Positions 1 to 5,014 of a stretch of DNA of 5,014 nt are shown here, piece by piece. Source of the DNA: Bacteroidia bacterium. Its GTDB lineage: Bacteria > Bacteroidota > Bacteroidia > UBA8524. Within the stretch, counting starts at the first letter, position 1, and each line of letters begins with the position of its first letter. The stretch covers positions 1-5,014 of the forward strand of contig JALRIQ010000354.1 of the NCBI GenBank assembly GCA_023277325.1, read 5' to 3'. The position numbers were made by a program, and so were the translations under genes. The notes beneath the pieces are model-generated. The model did no database searches, was not told the DNA's origin, and saw only the letters and a program-made list of their open reading frames with translations.

Positions 1-3000
1 AGCGAATGGTCGATTAAGGGAATTGAGCGTAAAAAGAGACTGTCTTCAGCGGGTAATAAAGAACACTGATCTCCAAGGGCTACATGTACCCATCCCGTAT
101 AACCCGGGGCCACCATCAAGCCATTCCCAGTGGGGGAATTGCTGTGTAGCCAGTAATATTGGTAATTAAGACTGTCGCCGCCGCTCGGCACTCCATTGAA
201 GTTGGCTGAATTTCCGGCAGGACAGACCACCGTATCTCCTTGAAGAAAGATGGATAACGGGGCTCTTACCTGAATTTGTATTTCAGCGGTATCGCCAAAT
301 GCCGTGCATCCATCCGTTAGAATGACATGAATTAAGGTATCCCGATCGAAGGCCATATTTTGTGCGTTGCCTAAAAGCCCAAGCTCTGGCCAGCTGAAGG
401 TATAGGCATTGGTCAAGCCACCACTTCCGCTGGCCGATAACTGAAAGCTTTCCAGAGAACATACCAAAGTGTCGCTTATTATATCAAGCTGAAGGGAGTC
501 GCGGAGGGAAAGAGTGAAATAGGCCGTATCACTGATCTTCTGGCAAACATCCACCAAGACCAAAGCATAGGTTTGTTGGGAGTCGGGTTTTAGCCAGGCG
601 AATTTACCCGCATTCAGCGTTTGTTTTGATGCAGAATCGAGCCAAAAATAGGCAAGGCTATTGGAGTCGGGAGCGATCCAGTTGGCACGGAGCTCGATGC
701 TGTCGCCGCGGCAAACTACGGTATCATTAGGAGCAATGGCACTGATTGACGGGCGGTAGCTAAAAAAGCTCATTTTGAATCCGCTTCCAACTACCGCAGG
801 GTCGGAGGAGTGGCGAATGGTCAGCGAGTTTCCTAGAATGATCAGGGTATCTCCACTAAAAGGTAAATTGGTGCCCGTGAGTTTGGCGATTAGTGTTCCA
901 CTCGAGTCGGCACCTTCAAAGAGGTAGAGGTAGTCGTAATTATTTTCGTAACTGAACTCATGAAAACGTATTCCAATTGAATCAGCGCCAGGCGATGTAA
1001 GTGTGAGGTAGGATTCGTGCAAATCGGAATAGGCCGATTCGCCTCCATCGTCATATACCAGCCCATTGCAATACTCCACTTTTTGAACGCCACCTGTTGG
1101 CATTATCATGGCGTGGCAGATATCTGCAGTCGAATCGATTAGAATATGTTGCGTTTTATGTGCGGTATCACTTCCATTGCCAAAACAATTGAATGCAATC
1201 AACTGAATATCATAAAAGCCATATCCGGTAAAGGTATGAGAAGGGTGTTCTGAGGTATCGGTTGTTCCATCTCCAAAATCCCAAATGAAGGAAGTTGCAT
1301 TTTCCGAATAATTGAGGAAGGATATGGCTGATGTATTAAAACAAAGAAAATTCTCGGAACTAAAATTAGCACGAACGACGGTACTATCAAAAGGATCACC
1401 CACCCCGGCAGCATGCCAGGCATTCGTGGTAGCGATAACTTCTTTTGAGCAAGCACCATACAAATCCTTCGCAGCAAGAATCGAGAAATAACGTGCGTCG
1501 GAATAATTGCTAAACCGGCTTAAGTAAGTGCTTAGGCTTCTGTAGGCAATCTGCTGGGCAATGGGCATTCCAAGGCTATCTACCGAATAGAATTCTTGGT
1601 TATCGTTGGTTCCAGTATCTCCTTCACAGAGCAAATAGTACCAAAAGTTTTGAACGCCAGAATTGGTATGAACCCCGCCATTATCGCCCGTTCCTCCATA
1701 CCAATATTGTCCTTTGTACGTATCGGGGTCGCCCTTGACTTTTGGGAACTGCATGTTGCGGATTCCCGAGCCATTTGGTGTCATTTCTTCCCCAATTTTC
1801 CAGCTGGCATTGCTTTTATTTTCGAACTCGATAGAATTACCGAAGATGTCGGAAAAAGATTCATTCAAGGCCCCACTTTCATTGCGGTAGATGAGGTTGG
1901 CAGTATAGGTGGTAACGGCATGTCCGATTTCATGTCCGCAAACATCAATAGACGTTAAAGGTGTGAATGTCGTTCCGTTTCCATCGCCATAGGTCATTAC
2001 ATAGCCATTCCAGAATGCATTATTGTAATTGTTGCTATAGTGCACATAGCTCCGTATGGTCGCCCCTTGATTATCAAAGCTCTGCCGATTGAAGTTGGAC
2101 AGAAAATAACGGTAGGTTTTTTCGGCACCCCAATGGGCGTCCGTAGCAATCTCATCCTGCTGAACATTGGCATTGTCCCAGTAATTGTTGCTATCGATAA
2201 AATCGACGGCATTGGCATAGCTGGTAGAATTGTTCAGGTCATAGGTTTCTATTTTAGACCCCATGCTGCTATCACGAAGACGGTAGAGACCATTACTCAT
2301 GCTGTCTACCTGAATGGTTTGGGATCCCGAATAGCGGGTAACAGCAGTACCATTCACATTGATATCATGAATTAAGCTTTCTGAAAACAAGATAGTTCCG
2401 TTGCTTGCATCCAAGAATACTTGATCATGGAAAAGGGGCTCCAGGGCATAGACTTTCATAGAATAGCCAAGGATCCATGCCTCTTCGGGATGATCTACAT
2501 CTTTTGGGAACCAGCTGAGCGTGGGTTGCGGATAATAGGAAGCAGTTGGATCATTTTTTAAGTCTTTAAGCAAGGCTTCTTCTCCTTCAACTTCCCAGAT
2601 ATATTGATCAGCAGGTTTTGCAGATAGTGCAGCGCTAACAGCCTGCTCCGGGCTCAAATTCACATTTGCAACAGGTGGCATAGCGAATATGGCCGCATCC
2701 AGGGCTACTAATGTATTTCCTTCAAGATGGGCAGTAATGGTCGAACCATCAATTGGATGGTTTTGATAGAGTACCTGGAATCGAACATGTCTTTTGCCTA
2801 TTGCATCTTCCTCTTCACGGATGAGGGCGAAACTATACGCATCGCTTAGTTGGTATACTTTTTTAAAGAATGCAGTAGGGTCGGACGAATAGCCAATTTG
2901 TGGTGAACGAAAGGCGATATAACGTGGGTACGTGCTGTAGTCCCAAAAATAAATTTCTTCCGTTCCCTTAAGAATAGAATCAGCTTGATGCCCCGTAAAA

Positions 3001-3074
3001 ACCTGGGCTTTACTGGATGACATTAGGCCACTGAGGAGACCCACAAGAAGTAAAAGGCTTGCTCTCGAGCGCAT
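1..3074 (-). CDS. Secreted M4 (thermolysin-family) zinc metalloprotease with PKD, CUB and Ig-like modules; 3' end outside window
   Basis: This is an extracellular neutral endopeptidase that should cleave peptide bonds using one zinc ion. The frame is open from the ATG at 3074 to the window edge (1024 codons), and the stop is not reached. Residues 1-23 are a signal peptide: Arg2 and Arg4, a Leu-rich core at 7-17, and a likely cut after SKA. Residues about 69-120 resemble the FTP inhibitory propeptide (HVRFQVLYQ near 96-104), and about 140-237 a PepSY-like segment. The M4 catalytic domain spans about 240-560, followed by PKD (about 568-648), CUB (about 660-773) and three Ig-like modules (from about 780). 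The start is chosen because the signal peptide follows directly. The leader is A-rich without a Shine-Dalgarno sequence, as is common in Bacteroidota. Domain order suggests T9SS export, but the C-terminal sorting domain would lie beyond the edge, so this is inference. No neighbour appears co-transcribed. The family call is near certain; the substrate is unknown. Confidence 0.96.
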   Translation of the reverse strand, partial: MRSRASLLLLVGLLSGLMSSSKAQVFTGHQADSILKGTEEIYFWDYSTYPRYIAFRSPQIGYSSDPTAFFKKVYQLSDAYSFALIREEEDAIGKRHVRFQVLYQNHPIDGSTITAHLEGNTLVALDAAIFAMPPVANVNLSPEQAVSAALSAKPADQYIWEVEGEEALLKDLKNDPTASYYPQPTLSWFPKDVDHPEEAWILGYSMKVYALEPLFHDQVFLDASNGTILFSESLIHDINVNGTAVTRYSGSQTIQVDSMSNGLYRLRDSSMGSKIETYDLNNSTSYANAVDFIDSNNYWDNANVQQDEIATDAHWGAEKTYRYFLSNFNRQSFDNQGATIRSYVHYSNNYNNAFWNGYVMTYGDGNGTTFTPLTSIDVCGHEIGHAVTTYTANLIYRNESGALNESFSDIFGNSIEFENKSNASWKIGEEMTPNGSGIRNMQFPKVKGDPDTYKGQYWYGGTGDNGGVHTNSGVQNFWYYLLCEGDTGTNDNQEFYSVDSLGMPIAQQIAYRSLSTYLSRFSNYSDARYFSILAAKDLYGACSKEVIATTNAWHAAGVGDPFDSTVVRANFSSENFLCFNTSAISFLNYSENATSFIWDFGDGTTDTSEHPSHTFTGYGFYDIQLIAFNCFGNGSDTAHKTQHILIDSTADICHAMIMPTGGVQKVEYCNGLVYDDGGESAYSDLHESYLTLTSPGADSIGIRFHEFSYENNYDYLYLFEGADSSGTLIAKLTGTNLPFSGDTLIILGNSLTIRHSSDPAVVGSGFKMSFFSYRPSISAIAPNDTVVCRGDSIELRANWIAPDSNSLAYFWLDSASKQTLNAGKFAWLKPDSQQTYALVLVDVCQKISDTAYFTLSLRDSLQLDIISDTLVCSLESFQLSASGSGGLTNAYTFSWPELGLLGNAQNMAFDRDTLIHVILTDGCTAFGDTAEIQIQVRAPLSIFLQGDTVVCPAGNSANFNGVPSGGDSLNYQYYWLHSNSPTGNGLMVAPGYTGWVHVALGDQCSLLPAEDSLFLRSIPLIDHS
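9..737 (-). repeat. Three tandem Ig-like modules, each with one cysteine pair (residues about 780-1022 of the protease)
   Basis: Three consecutive modules begin with the same short motif (NDTVVC, SDTLVC, GDTVVC), with cysteines at residues 788, 872 and 951. Each closes with a second cysteine, at 844, 923 and 1004, in a D-x-C context (DVC, DGC, DQC); the first two are followed by a DTA strand. Each module has a Tyr/Phe-x-Trp core (YFW, FSW, YYW). The period is about 80 residues and the within-module Cys-Cys spacing is 51-56, which fits one disulfide per beta-sandwich. They resemble the Ig-like modules common in large secreted Bacteroidota proteins. The modules are diverged at DNA level. More copies may follow beyond the edge. 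Confidence 0.8.
756..1097 (-). other. CUB-like domain (residues about 660-773 of the protease)
   Basis: The segment shows the CUB signature: an acidic Asp-Tyr-Leu-Tyr-Leu strand in NYDYLYLFEG (712-721), then LIAKLTG (728-734), then the closing pattern SSDPAVVGSGFKMSF (756-770). Nearby upstream cysteines are Cys653 and Cys669. The second canonical CUB cysteine pair is absent: the position before the YDY strand is Asn and the usual CG after the next strand is TG. CUB domains bind proteins or carbohydrates, often through calcium. In this protease it may position substrate; that role is inferred. Confidence 0.82.
1131..1373 (-). other. PKD domain (residues about 568-648 of the protease)
   Basis: The hallmark WDFGDG motif is at residues 598-603, followed by HPSHTF and the strand GFYDIQLIAFN, the usual PKD order. 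PKD domains are beta-sandwich modules common in secreted Bacteroidota enzymes, where they act as spacers or help bind insoluble substrates. Here the domain follows directly on the catalytic domain, which ends near WHAAGVGDPF. Confidence 0.92.
1395..2357 (-). other. M4 peptidase catalytic domain (residues about 240-560 of the protease)
   Basis: The zinc motif HEIGH is at residues 381-385, with His381 and His385 as ligands and Glu382 as general base. The third ligand Glu405 lies in GALNESFSD, exactly 20 residues after His385, as in thermolysin (His146 to Glu166). Tyr396, Asp464 and His469 (in DNGGVHTNSG) correspond to thermolysin Tyr157, Asp226 and His231. Asp409 matches Asp170, and Arg439 probably matches Arg203. 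The substrate-edge motif NAFWNG is at 352-357. With all catalytic residues present, the enzyme should be active. The calcium site is altered: Asp377, Glu416 and Glu429 match thermolysin Asp138, Glu177 and Glu190, but the position of Asp185 is Ser424. The alignment was made by eye from remembered thermolysin numbering. Confidence 0.94.
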
Positions 3075-3096
3075 GGTTTGTTTTTGGTTGGTCGAA

Positions 3097-3104
3097 CAAA
3101 AGTG
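3097..3104 (-). promoter_or_regulatory. Weak candidate -7 box for the protease gene
   Basis: Read on the minus strand, CACTTTTG matches the Bacteroidota -7 consensus TAnnTTTG except at its first base and lies 22 bases before the protease ATG. No convincing -33 TTTG was found at the right distance. The true promoter may lie further upstream, in which case the inverted repeats at 3138-3243 would be in the transcript leader. Confidence 0.2.
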
Positions 3105-3137
3105 TTACTCAGCGACAAGTTACTACGATTTTTTCGA

Positions 3138-3185
3138 TTCTCCGGTGGTTGAGAAAAAAAGGAGCGATGATACCGCAGAGCTCCT
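3138..3185. repeat. Two short inverted repeats upstream of the protease
   Basis: Two small stem-loops follow one another. TTCTC (3138-3142) pairs with GAGAA (3151-3155), flanked by a T6 tract before and an A7 tract after that can extend or rearrange the pairing. AGGAGC (3160-3165) then pairs exactly with GCTCCT (3180-3185) around a 14-base loop. Each is short and could be chance alone. They are recorded because they lie head to tail with the longer repeat at 3193-3243. Confidence 0.4.
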
Positions 3186-3192
3186 CACTGGG

Positions 3193-3243
3193 GAATCAAG
3201 ATCGATCATAGGATTCAATTCTTTCATTCTCGGATCTTGATTC
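3193..3243. repeat. Exact 11-bp inverted repeat (GAATCAAGATC / GATCTTGATTC)
   Basis: The left arm at 3193-3203 and right arm at 3233-3243 are perfect reverse complements around a 29-base loop. The site is about 120-170 bases upstream of the protease ATG. It could be a dyad bound by a regulator, a leader-RNA hairpin, or the remains of a repetitive element. It is not a classical terminator, because neither strand has a T-run after the stem. Confidence 0.6.
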
Positions 3244-3573
3244 TCGTAGGTTCTTCTCTAGAATAACTATCCTCTGCCCGGGAATGAGCGGTTTTGATTA
3301 CGAATTAGCAACATTAACAATATGTCCGCTTCGGATATTATTGGAATAATCGAAGTTATCCTAATGGGTTTTATAGATACTTCAGGCCAACATACGGGTC
3401 TCAAAGGGAATGACTCTTTTCGAGTAATTATTTTGTGATAAATTTATCTTTCGACTGAACCTTTTTGATGTGGTTAATATTGTTAACGTGCGAATACCAT
3501 CAGAAAGAAAAAGCAAACCTGGATCTCTTGAATGAGCCCAGCGATTTCGATAATGCACATAAATTTGGAAATT

Positions 3574-3598
3574 GAATTAGTGCTTCAAAAACTAATTC
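3574..3598. repeat. 8-bp stem-loop in the intergenic region
   Basis: GAATTAGT (3574-3581) and ACTAATTC (3591-3598) are exact reverse complements around a 9-base loop. Outer TTGG/CCAA bases (3565-3568 and 3598-3601) could extend the pairing with an internal bulge. There is no T-run on either side, so a factor-independent terminator is unlikely. It may be a regulator dyad, part of a small RNA, or chance in AT-rich DNA. Confidence 0.35.
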
Positions 3599-4009
3599 CA
3601 ATAAAATCAATACGCTAACGTAGGTTGAGGAGCGATAGAAAAGGGGCGCTAGCCTATATTAAGAATTTAAGTTCATTGAAGTTTTAATGTTTCATCCTTG
3701 AATCAATGGTTAAACTGCAGCGTTCGACCTTTTAATTCTCTTAAATTTTGTGTCGTGGATTTTTCAGCACCTCACATTTTTAGGTGAATACAAGAAAACT
3801 AGGAAATTGTCGGAATAACATCATATCTCGAATTCCCTGAGGCATACTGAACTATAAACTGCATGAGAAGACCAGAGCCCTCATAGTATCGTAACGAGAC
3901 ATCGGACATGCTGATCTTAAACCTAGACTGAATAGTTTTAGGGGTTTAGAAATAACGGAATTAACAGATGAATATATGCCCATGATTTAAAATAATGACA
4001 TGAGCTTGC

Positions 4010-4711
4010 TTAATGCGCCCAGTATAAGTTTGGAATTATCTCTCCTGTTGCACTATTTACCACAACTTTATCTGTGATTTCCAAGGGCAGTGGATCGCCC
4101 ACTTGCAGATTCATTTGATCTGCTAGCTCAGGATTAATAACCGTGAAACCAAACCTTAGTTTGGGAAGTACGGGGTCGTTTGATGGCGTCTCAATGCCGT
4201 CAATATTCTTGGTTTTTGTCCTTATTCCTGCAAGAGGTCGTGTAGTGGTAATAATAGCTTTTTTCGATTGAGTATACTTGTAGAAATATAAAAGGCTAAT
4301 TTGGCTTTTTTCTATTTCAGCATTCCTGTGGATTTCCTGCTCTGGTTCATTTTTTTGGAGTTCATTGTCCAAGACACTGTTATTCTTTGATTCCAAACGA
4401 GAGTTTAAAGTTGGCATTTCAGCTTCTTGGGGAGTGTAACCATTTAAGGTAATCCTTGAAATTTTACCGCCTAAAAATCTTATCATAATCAAACTAAAGA
4501 CGGCAGCCCAAAAATTGAATTTCCAATCTAAAAGACTCATGGGAGAAATTTCTTCTCCATCAAGTATATTTGGCTTATTGAAGTGTTCCCCAAATGACTC
4601 ATAACCCGTTAATAACCCAATTAATAATCCAGTTGTATTTAAAATCCATAATGTCCCGCATAATAAGGCAACAAATCCAAAAATTTTTTTTTGCTTGATA
4701 TGCTTTTCCAT
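4010..4711 (-). CDS. Unrecognised two-pass membrane protein with C-terminal soluble domain
   Basis: This 233-residue protein is not recognised. A basic N-terminus (MEKHIKQKK) is followed by a first hydrophobic segment at about 10-36, a loop of about 25 residues with several acidic residues, and a second hydrophobic segment at about 63-80. Basic residues Arg78, Lys83 and Arg86 follow it. By the positive-inside rule both ends should be cytoplasmic. Residues about 90-135 are polar and Asn/Glu-rich, likely a flexible linker. Residues about 138-233 look folded, with alternating strands (ISLLYFYKY, KAIITTT, LRFGFTVI, LPLEITDKVVV) and an end GEIIPNLYWAH; no enzyme motif is visible. The ATG at 4711 is preferred over an in-frame TTG at 4756: the -7-like box overlaps that TTG, and a basic N-terminus before the first membrane segment fits the ATG. 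The gene is divergent from the plus-strand gene at 4750. It looks more AT-rich than the protease. Confidence 0.75.
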   Translation of the reverse strand: MEKHIKQKKIFGFVALLCGTLWILNTTGLLIGLLTGYESFGEHFNKPNILDGEEISPMSLLDWKFNFWAAVFSLIMIRFLGGKISRITLNGYTPQEAEMPTLNSRLESKNNSVLDNELQKNEPEQEIHRNAEIEKSQISLLYFYKYTQSKKAIITTTRPLAGIRTKTKNIDGIETPSNDPVLPKLRFGFTVINPELADQMNLQVGDPLPLEITDKVVVNSATGEIIPNLYWAH

Positions 4712-4749
4712 TTCTAACTGAATTAAAATTTTGAAATTGATAAAGAACG

Positions 4750-5014
4750 ATGGCAAATATACTTTTTAGCTCAATAGAACTCCTTTCTAACCAGAATAGC
4801 TTTAAGCTTTTTGTTGGAAGTACCAGGAGCCACTTGTGGATACTGCAACATTTCAAACATCTTGAATTAGCCGACTACAACCTTCAATATCAAATCAATA
4901 AGGGAGAGAGACAAAGAATTAATACAATTCATCCCAAACGCTGGATGAAGAAGTCTTTTACAAATACAGCTGAGTTATTAGGCTACCTTTATTCTAAGTC
5001 TTATGACATCATAT
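4750..5014 (+). CDS. Unrecognised protein, N-terminal part only (3' end outside window)
   Basis: The frame is open from the ATG at 4750 to the window edge: 88 complete codons plus one base. An in-frame TAA at 4741-4743 shows that no earlier start exists, and the leader TAAAGAACG is purine-rich, as in Bacteroidota. The visible protein starts MANILFSSIELL and contains hydrophobic and basic stretches (FKLFVG, HLWILQHFKHLEL, then KGERQR and HPKRWMKK). It has no signal peptide and no clear membrane segment, so it is probably cytoplasmic. I recognise no family. Only 38 bp separate its start from that of the divergent gene, so the two may share a control region. An open frame this long in AT-rich DNA, starting just after a stop, favours a real gene, but truncation limits certainty. 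Confidence 0.6.
   Translation, partial: MANILFSSIELLSNQNSFKLFVGSTRSHLWILQHFKHLELADYNLQYQINKGERQRINTIHPKRWMKKSFTNTAELLGYLYSKSYDII
4754..4761 (-). promoter_or_regulatory. Candidate -7 box for the two-pass membrane protein gene
   Basis: Read on the minus strand, TATATTTG is an exact match to the Bacteroidota -7 consensus TAnnTTTG, 42 bases before the ATG at 4711. Transcription would start near 4748, giving a leader of roughly 35-40 bases. No good -33 TTTG was found. The box lies inside the first codons of the divergent gene, so the two genes could interfere with each other's transcription. A chance match in AT-rich DNA is possible. Confidence 0.35.

Larger units (their letters stand above)
3075..4009. 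other. Long intergenic region without a supported gene
   Basis: About 935 bases separate the protease start from the stop of the next minus-strand gene. Stops are frequent on both strands, and the longest ATG-started frame I traced is 38 codons (3322-3438, plus), with nothing recognisable in it. Apart from the inverted repeats near 3138-3243 and the stem-loop at 3574-3598, I see no tRNA fold, insertion-sequence end, direct-repeat array or clear terminator. It must hold the protease promoter and the 3' end of the upstream gene's transcript, and it could hide a small RNA. Confidence 0.7.

Noticed and set aside
1199..1477. Minus-strand frame of 92 codons, and smaller ones at 890-1093, 1580-1774 and 1997-2218
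   Set aside because: They are out of frame inside the protease gene, which is continuous and motif-rich across all of these positions.
1596..1958. Open frame of 120 codons on the plus strand
   Set aside because: It lies opposite the M4 catalytic domain, whose own frame shows every family motif; it is a shadow of that coding sequence.
2040..2375. Open frame of 111 codons on the plus strand
   Set aside because: It is antisense to the N-terminal catalytic domain of the protease and has no recognisable protein features.
3319..3339. Small hairpin around TCCG-CTT-CGGA
   Set aside because: The stem is only 4 bp before a bulge, with no T-run and no gene end nearby, so a terminator call is not supported.
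3322..3438. Small plus-strand ORF of 38 codons starting MSASDIIG
   Set aside because: It is short, has no ribosome-site or family support, and is at the length expected by chance in this AT-rich gap.
3314..3486. 10-bp inverted repeat TTAACAATAT / ATATTGTTAA
   Set aside because: The arms are 153 bases apart and purely AT-rich; one such pair is expected by chance in a region of this size.
3911..3960. Possible terminator after the membrane protein gene (TAAACC / GGTTTA)
   Set aside because: It is a 6-bp stem with a large loop and no T-run on the minus strand.
4712..4756. TTG start at 4756 extending the membrane protein by 15 residues
   Set aside because: The extension would overlap the divergent gene and the candidate -7 box. 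The ATG at 4711 gives a basic N-terminus ahead of the first membrane segment.
4599..4856. Minus-strand frame of 85 codons overlapping both right-hand genes
   Set aside because: It is out of frame with the longer 4010-4711 gene and antisense to the 4750-5014 frame; its composition does not look like a folded protein.

Overview
The window looks like chromosomal DNA from a Bacteroidota bacterium, probably of the Flavobacteriales/Cytophagales kind. The evidence is a large secreted protease of typical Bacteroidota multi-domain design (M4 peptidase, PKD, CUB, then Ig-like modules), A-rich leaders without a Shine-Dalgarno sequence, and one exact match to the Bacteroidota -7 box TAnnTTTG. Genus-level placement is not possible from this sequence.

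Layout. (1) Positions 1-3074, minus strand: a 5'-complete, 3'-truncated gene with 1024 visible codons for a thermolysin-family (M4) zinc metalloprotease. It reads open from its ATG to the window edge. The protein has a signal peptide, an FTP/PepSY-type propeptide, an M4 catalytic domain with all expected zinc and catalytic residues, a PKD domain, a CUB domain and at least three tandem Ig-like modules with paired cysteines. The C-terminus, where a type IX secretion (T9SS) sorting domain would be expected, lies outside the window. (2) Positions 3075-4009: about 935 bases with no convincing gene. The part nearest the protease holds three consecutive inverted repeats, the best being an exact 11-bp pair at 3193-3243. 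A smaller stem-loop lies at 3574-3598. (3) Positions 4010-4711, minus strand: a 233-residue unrecognised membrane protein with two N-terminal transmembrane segments and a C-terminal soluble domain. (4) Positions 4750-5014, plus strand: the first 88 codons of an unrecognised gene, divergent from the previous one with only 38 bp between the two start codons.

The protease is most likely exported and acts outside the cell or on its surface, with PKD/CUB/Ig modules serving substrate binding or spacing. Nothing links it functionally to the right-hand gene pair, which looks more AT-rich and is separated from it by the long gap. I see no defence system, CRISPR array, transposase, tRNA or rRNA. The most noteworthy items are the altered thermolysin-type calcium site, the CUB plus repeated-Ig tail, the inverted-repeat cluster upstream of the protease, and the divergent unknown pair at the right edge.
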